Both the position numbers and the translations under genes were made by a program. A DNA stretch of 64,000 nucleotides from Tetragonia tetragonoides (taxonomy: Eukaryota > Streptophyta > Magnoliopsida > Caryophyllales > Aizoaceae): NCBI GenBank assembly GCA_038025085.1, contig CM076152.1:25380001-25444000 (forward strand), read 5' to 3'. Below the pieces are notes generated by a model, which had not been told where the DNA came from, searched no databases, and saw only the letters and a list, made by a program, of their open reading frames with translations. Shown one piece after another: positions 60,801-64,000 of this stretch. Numbering within the stretch: the first letter of the stretch is position 1; each line of letters starts with the position of its first letter.

Positions 60801-61344
60801 TTCGAAACTTCAACTTCTCGGCTTGTATCCACCACATGACATAGGTAAATTTCTTCACCTTTAGTCGTGCATTCCTTTGTTTTCATGGTCGCCACTACCT
60901 TCAACTTTGGCTTGACCACGACTCCTTTGTAGGTAATCCTCTTACCATGCGGTCCACGTAACGAAACACGTTGTTCGTAACATGCTAGCTTAGCCCTATA
61001 CCTGGCTAACCAATCCATTCCCAAAATCACGTCAAAATCCTTCAAATCCATCTGAATCAAATACGCAGGCAAATCGGATCCAGCTATCCTAATCGGACAC
61101 TTTTCATACAACGCTTTACAATTAACAATCGTGCCACATGACGTCCTCATCTTCACACTATACATAGAACTAGGCTCTAAACCTATCTTAGATGCAAAGC
61201 TCTTAGAAAGAACAGAATGTGTTGCGCCACTATCAAACAAAACAAAAGCAGGTTGAGAGTTAACGAGAAAAGTACCAGCGATCACATCCGGGTTCGCTTC
61301 AGCTTCATTGCGGTTGATCAGATAAACCCTTCCATTTACCCCTC

Positions 61345-61405
<61 letters not shown>

Positions 61406-62524
61406 CTGCACGGGGTTGGCAGGTGCGGGAAGTTTTGCTTGATTATTCGTAGCAGGAGCAGCAGTATTGTTGCGGTTGTTGTTGTTGTAACCCCCATTTC
61501 CACGGTAGTTACCACCATTTGCGCGATTACCATTTCCATTTCCATTTCCACCACGATTATAGTTATTATCGCGGTTCTGACCATTATCGTTCCTTCCACG
61601 ACTCCAGCATTCAGAAGCTTTGTGATCAGGCTTGTTGCACTCGTAGCATTGAAGCACATCGCCACGACAGTTCTTGCCAGGATGTGTCTTGTTGCAGCTA
61701 CTACAAGGCGTATTCCTCCTAGCTAAGATCGTAGCTCTATGGTTGTTCGAGTCACGATTCATGTTCCCATTGTGGTTCTGACCACCTTGGTTGTTGTGAT
61801 TGCCATTGTTCGGCCTTGGCCTCTTATCTGCGTCACTCGACTGGGAAGAACTCCCTTCGTCACGTTTATGCTTTCCGAGCAACGAATCACGACGATGCAC
61901 AGCACGCTCTTGGTTCAAGGCTTTCTCGTAAGAACCTTGGAACGTCAGCGAGTTTCCCATCACAAAACGCTTAATATCCCTTTTCAAACCATCCTCGAAT
62001 CTCTCGACACGTTCAGCTTCGGTCGTCACCAAGTTAGGTGCAAAAGCAGCGAGCTCATTGAACTTGGTTACGTACTCACCTACAGACAACTTCCCTTGAT
62101 AGATATTCTCGAATTCCCGTTGCTTCTGACGACGGACAGCTCTAGGATAGAACCTTTCACGAATAGCCTCTTTAACCTTAGTCCCCCCGAAACCCTCGGT
62201 AGCAAGCAGATCAATTCCCACATCGCTCCACCACTTATTGGCCTCACCTTTCAGGTAGTACGTGGCGGTGTTGACCTTTGTGTTGTCGGGCCGACTAGTC
62301 ACCCTAAACAGCGTTTCGAACTCAATATTCCAGTTCTCAAGCTTGGTGGGCTCAGAGCCACCCTCAAACGTCGGAGGTTTGAGTGCATCGAAATCCCTAA
62401 AATTACGCGTCTCAGGGTTCTGCGCGTTGCGATCTTGCTCTTGGTGCTCTAATTGGCTCGTGATATGCTCCACTACATTGGTAAGACCTACTTCTAATCT
62501 CGCGAGTCGGTCTTGAGTTGCCAT
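57886..62524 (-). pseudogene. Chromovirus gag-pol with chromodomain, nearly intact
   Basis: It begins [14 protein letters not shown] at 62524 and is open for 832 codons. Gag has [11 protein letters not shown] and [10 protein letters not shown] and two zinc knuckles ([27 protein letters not shown]). There follow an Asn run (about 61345-61404), protease ([19 protein letters not shown]), reverse transcriptase ([11 protein letters not shown]), RNase H ([12 protein letters not shown]), integrase ([36 protein letters not shown]) and a chromodomain end (EEATWDAEAMMREEYPDLF). Defects: Trp to TAG at 60026-60028, frameshift near 58945 that also removes the first integrase Asp, stop 58719-58721, frameshift near 58530, and stop 58192-58194. 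The two knuckles and chromodomain suggest the Tekay/Del group. Confidence 0.92.
61345..61404 (-). repeat. Trinucleotide (GTT/AAC) microsatellite encoding polyasparagine
   Basis: About 20 consecutive Asn codons lie between the gag zinc knuckles and the protease, in frame. A smaller Asn/Gly-rich region flanks it. Length variation would not break the frame. Confidence 0.9.
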
Positions 62525-63222
62525 TATAATAAATCTGAGACATACAAGAGCAATGGTTGATCACCATTTCAGCAAAGTTGGCACGTCCGACCCAATTTAA
62601 GGTCTAATTGAGAGATATAGGTTATAATTGAAACCAATCTCTTGACATTTAGCAAATAGCATATAAGTTCCAATGATCGACCTTACATTGTAGGTCTAAG
62701 CAACATACTCGCTTGATGTTCTCAGTTCTCATGCATAATAGTTCGATATGCAATAACAAAATAGACACATTGGTCTCACACGATAGATAGGCAATTACGT
62801 TCACATTTCACACAACGAGGCTCCATACTATTTTAGTAGGGCAATAAACAATGACATTTGATTGCATACAATACATGCTGAGCCTTTGGCTCACAATTGA
62901 TATGATCATGCTCAATGAAAATTTCACCATAACTCTGACATGAATTTGCCATCATGTCTAGGCAATACGAGATAACATTATGAAGCTATGAGTCAACCGT
63001 GCAATTATGTGATAAAACCATCATATAAAACAAATCCTCAAAGATATGATATAATTGAATGAAATAATCTTGCAACGAGACAGGTTGCAAGTAAATAATA
63101 GTAAAAAATATTCGTTGCCTATGCAACTACACCAATCATCAAAATTTGACCACGCAGGGCCATCACAATAGTTTGAATGTTCAATGAAACTCAAGTAAAA
63201 CTACTAAATCAATCATGTAGTT
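62525..63222 (-). other. Chromovirus 5' flank and PMD-type 3' flank
   Basis: No gene is seen. 62525-62985 is AT-rich and precedes the gag start, as a 5' untranslated leader would. From about 62988 the sequence matches 16827-17056 closely (agtcaacc.tgcaattatgtg onward), which is the 3' flank of the PMD-associated ORF. Confidence 0.55.
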
Positions 63223-64000
63223 CTACTTGACACTAGCACGCATCTTCTTGGCACTAGCGGGCTCATCATGGTCGTCCTTCTTTCGTGGTTTGACCTCCTT
63301 GCAAGGCGTGTACGGATAGGCATAAGCACCGAACTTTTGAGGCATGAAATGCTTCCTAAAATCTTCGGGGTGTTTGCGTTTCTTTGTCCAGCAAGTCTCG
63401 CACATGTCCTTTGGCGCAGCAACTAGCACGCGGTTCACCTTCCATTCGAACTCGGACAGGCATAACTCAGCTGCAACGCCTTTAAAGCAGAGACACCATC
63501 TCGTACCTTCACCATACTTCTTCTCGTGAAGATGACCACTCTTGGAGACCACGTCGTCGTACTTCTCCTTGAGTCCCATCCAAGGATGGATGTTAGGTAG
63601 ACCAGCCAGCAGTAGCTCTACCCATAAGCCTTCATGTAGCCTCGTGCGGTTCTCGTACTGATAAAGCTCGATCGTAGTAAAAGCACGTCATATGTAGATA
63701 CGTATATCCTCGAGCTTAGCATAAGTAGCAAAGAAAGGTTCCACAGGAGGAGACCAATCTGCAGCAGTAGGTGCAGGAATAGGTGCAGCAGTACGTGCAA
63801 TGTTATTGTCGCTCTCAACACCAATATCCTCCAATTCCTGCATATCATAATCCTCATCCGGTGCAGTATGCTCGGAGGAATCTTCATCTTCATCCACATA
63901 TGCAGCAGGTGCGGCAACTGGAGCAGCAACAGGCGCGGGTACAGGCGCGGAAATCGGTGCGGCTATGGGCGCGGGATACGCGGCCTCAGCACGATCTTGC
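63223..64000 (-). CDS. PMD-associated C-terminal ORF, third copy, partial
   Basis: Reading from the window edge: an Ala/Pro-rich segment (PIAAPISAPVPAPVAAP), an acidic segment (DEDEDSSEHTAPDEDYD), then EDIRIYI with a stop at 63688-63690, then FTTIELYQYENRTRL, GLKEKYDDVVSKSGHLHE, GTRWCLCFKGVAAE, and CETCWTKKRKHPEDFRKHF, ending KKMRASVK with a stop at 63223-63225. The last part has a C-x2-C-x6-H-x6-H pattern that might bind zinc. The closest relative is 17057-17600, which is more decayed. The 5' end lies beyond the window. Family not recognised. Confidence 0.6.

Larger units (their letters stand above)
54970..62990 (-). mobile_element. Chromovirus (Tekay/Del-like Ty3/gypsy), minus strand, nested in Tat2 gag
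   Basis: The 3' LTR is at the left (54970-57644), pol-to-LTR spacer at 57645-57885, and gag-pol with chromodomain at 57886-62524. No 5' LTR or primer site (TGGTATCAGAGC) is seen upstream of gag. From about 62990 the sequence matches 16827 onward, next to PMD gene 2, so the element may be 5'-truncated or the 5' LTR may lie outside the window. The right boundary given is an estimate. Confidence 0.8.

Noticed and set aside
61217..61726. Plus-strand frame with a long polyvaline run
   Set aside because: It is the shadow of the GTT repeat in the minus-strand chromovirus gag.

Overview
This window looks like a repeat-dense, gene-poor stretch of a flowering-plant nuclear genome. Nearly every recognisable coding segment belongs to a transposable element or to a plant-mobile-domain (PMD) gene carried with one. 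I see no convincing housekeeping gene, rRNA, tRNA or bacterial-type feature. The evidence for a plant is Tat-type Ty3/gypsy elements with a second, archaeal-type RNase H, a chromodomain Ty3/gypsy element, CACTA transposon ends, a plant LINE with a DUF4283-type ORF1, and PMD and DUF7745-like genes.

Layout from left to right. 1-1140 is unassigned. 1141-13540 is the 3' part of a plus-strand Tat/Ogre-like element ('Tat1'): decayed gag-pol, then two genes on the opposite strand (DUF7745-like at 6464-8009 and a seven-exon PMD gene at 8716-11491), a tandem repeat, and a 3' LTR. 13541-16826 is the 3' part of a CACTA transposon with a TNP1-like gene. 17057-22563 is a second, decayed PMD gene on the minus strand, interrupted by a solo chromovirus LTR. 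23276-51636 is a nested complex. An old minus-strand Tat-type element ('A') begins with its 3' LTR at 23276. A second element of the same family ('B', 26044-47325) was inserted into it with a perfect 5-bp target duplication (CATAT). A 2.1-kb chromovirus-type LTR with truncated remains also sits in A at 48494-51434. Element B itself carries a CACTA remnant (30644-36708) that was in turn hit by a LINE (30714-35108). At 51637 the 5' LTR of another Tat element ('Tat2') enters A, and Tat2 is cut at 54970 by a minus-strand chromovirus with a nearly readable gag-pol (57886-62524). The right edge holds the 3' end of a third PMD-associated gene.

The most interesting point is in the A/B family. Between pol and the 3' LTR, on the strand opposite gag-pol, lie up to four consecutive genes. 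Gene 1 carries a 'putative gypsy-type transposon' (Transposase_28-like) domain, and genes 2-4 are charged, coiled-coil-rich proteins of unknown function. Several have their own TATA box, and some also a CACGTGTC element upstream. Because two copies of the array are present, frames, an intron and promoters can be compared directly. Tat1 carries a different antisense pair (DUF7745-like plus PMD). Nearly all genes contain stop codons or frameshifts, so these are mostly fossils.

No computation was run. Family names rest on motif recognition and all boundaries were read by eye. 'Antisense' means opposite to the gag-pol of the element concerned.
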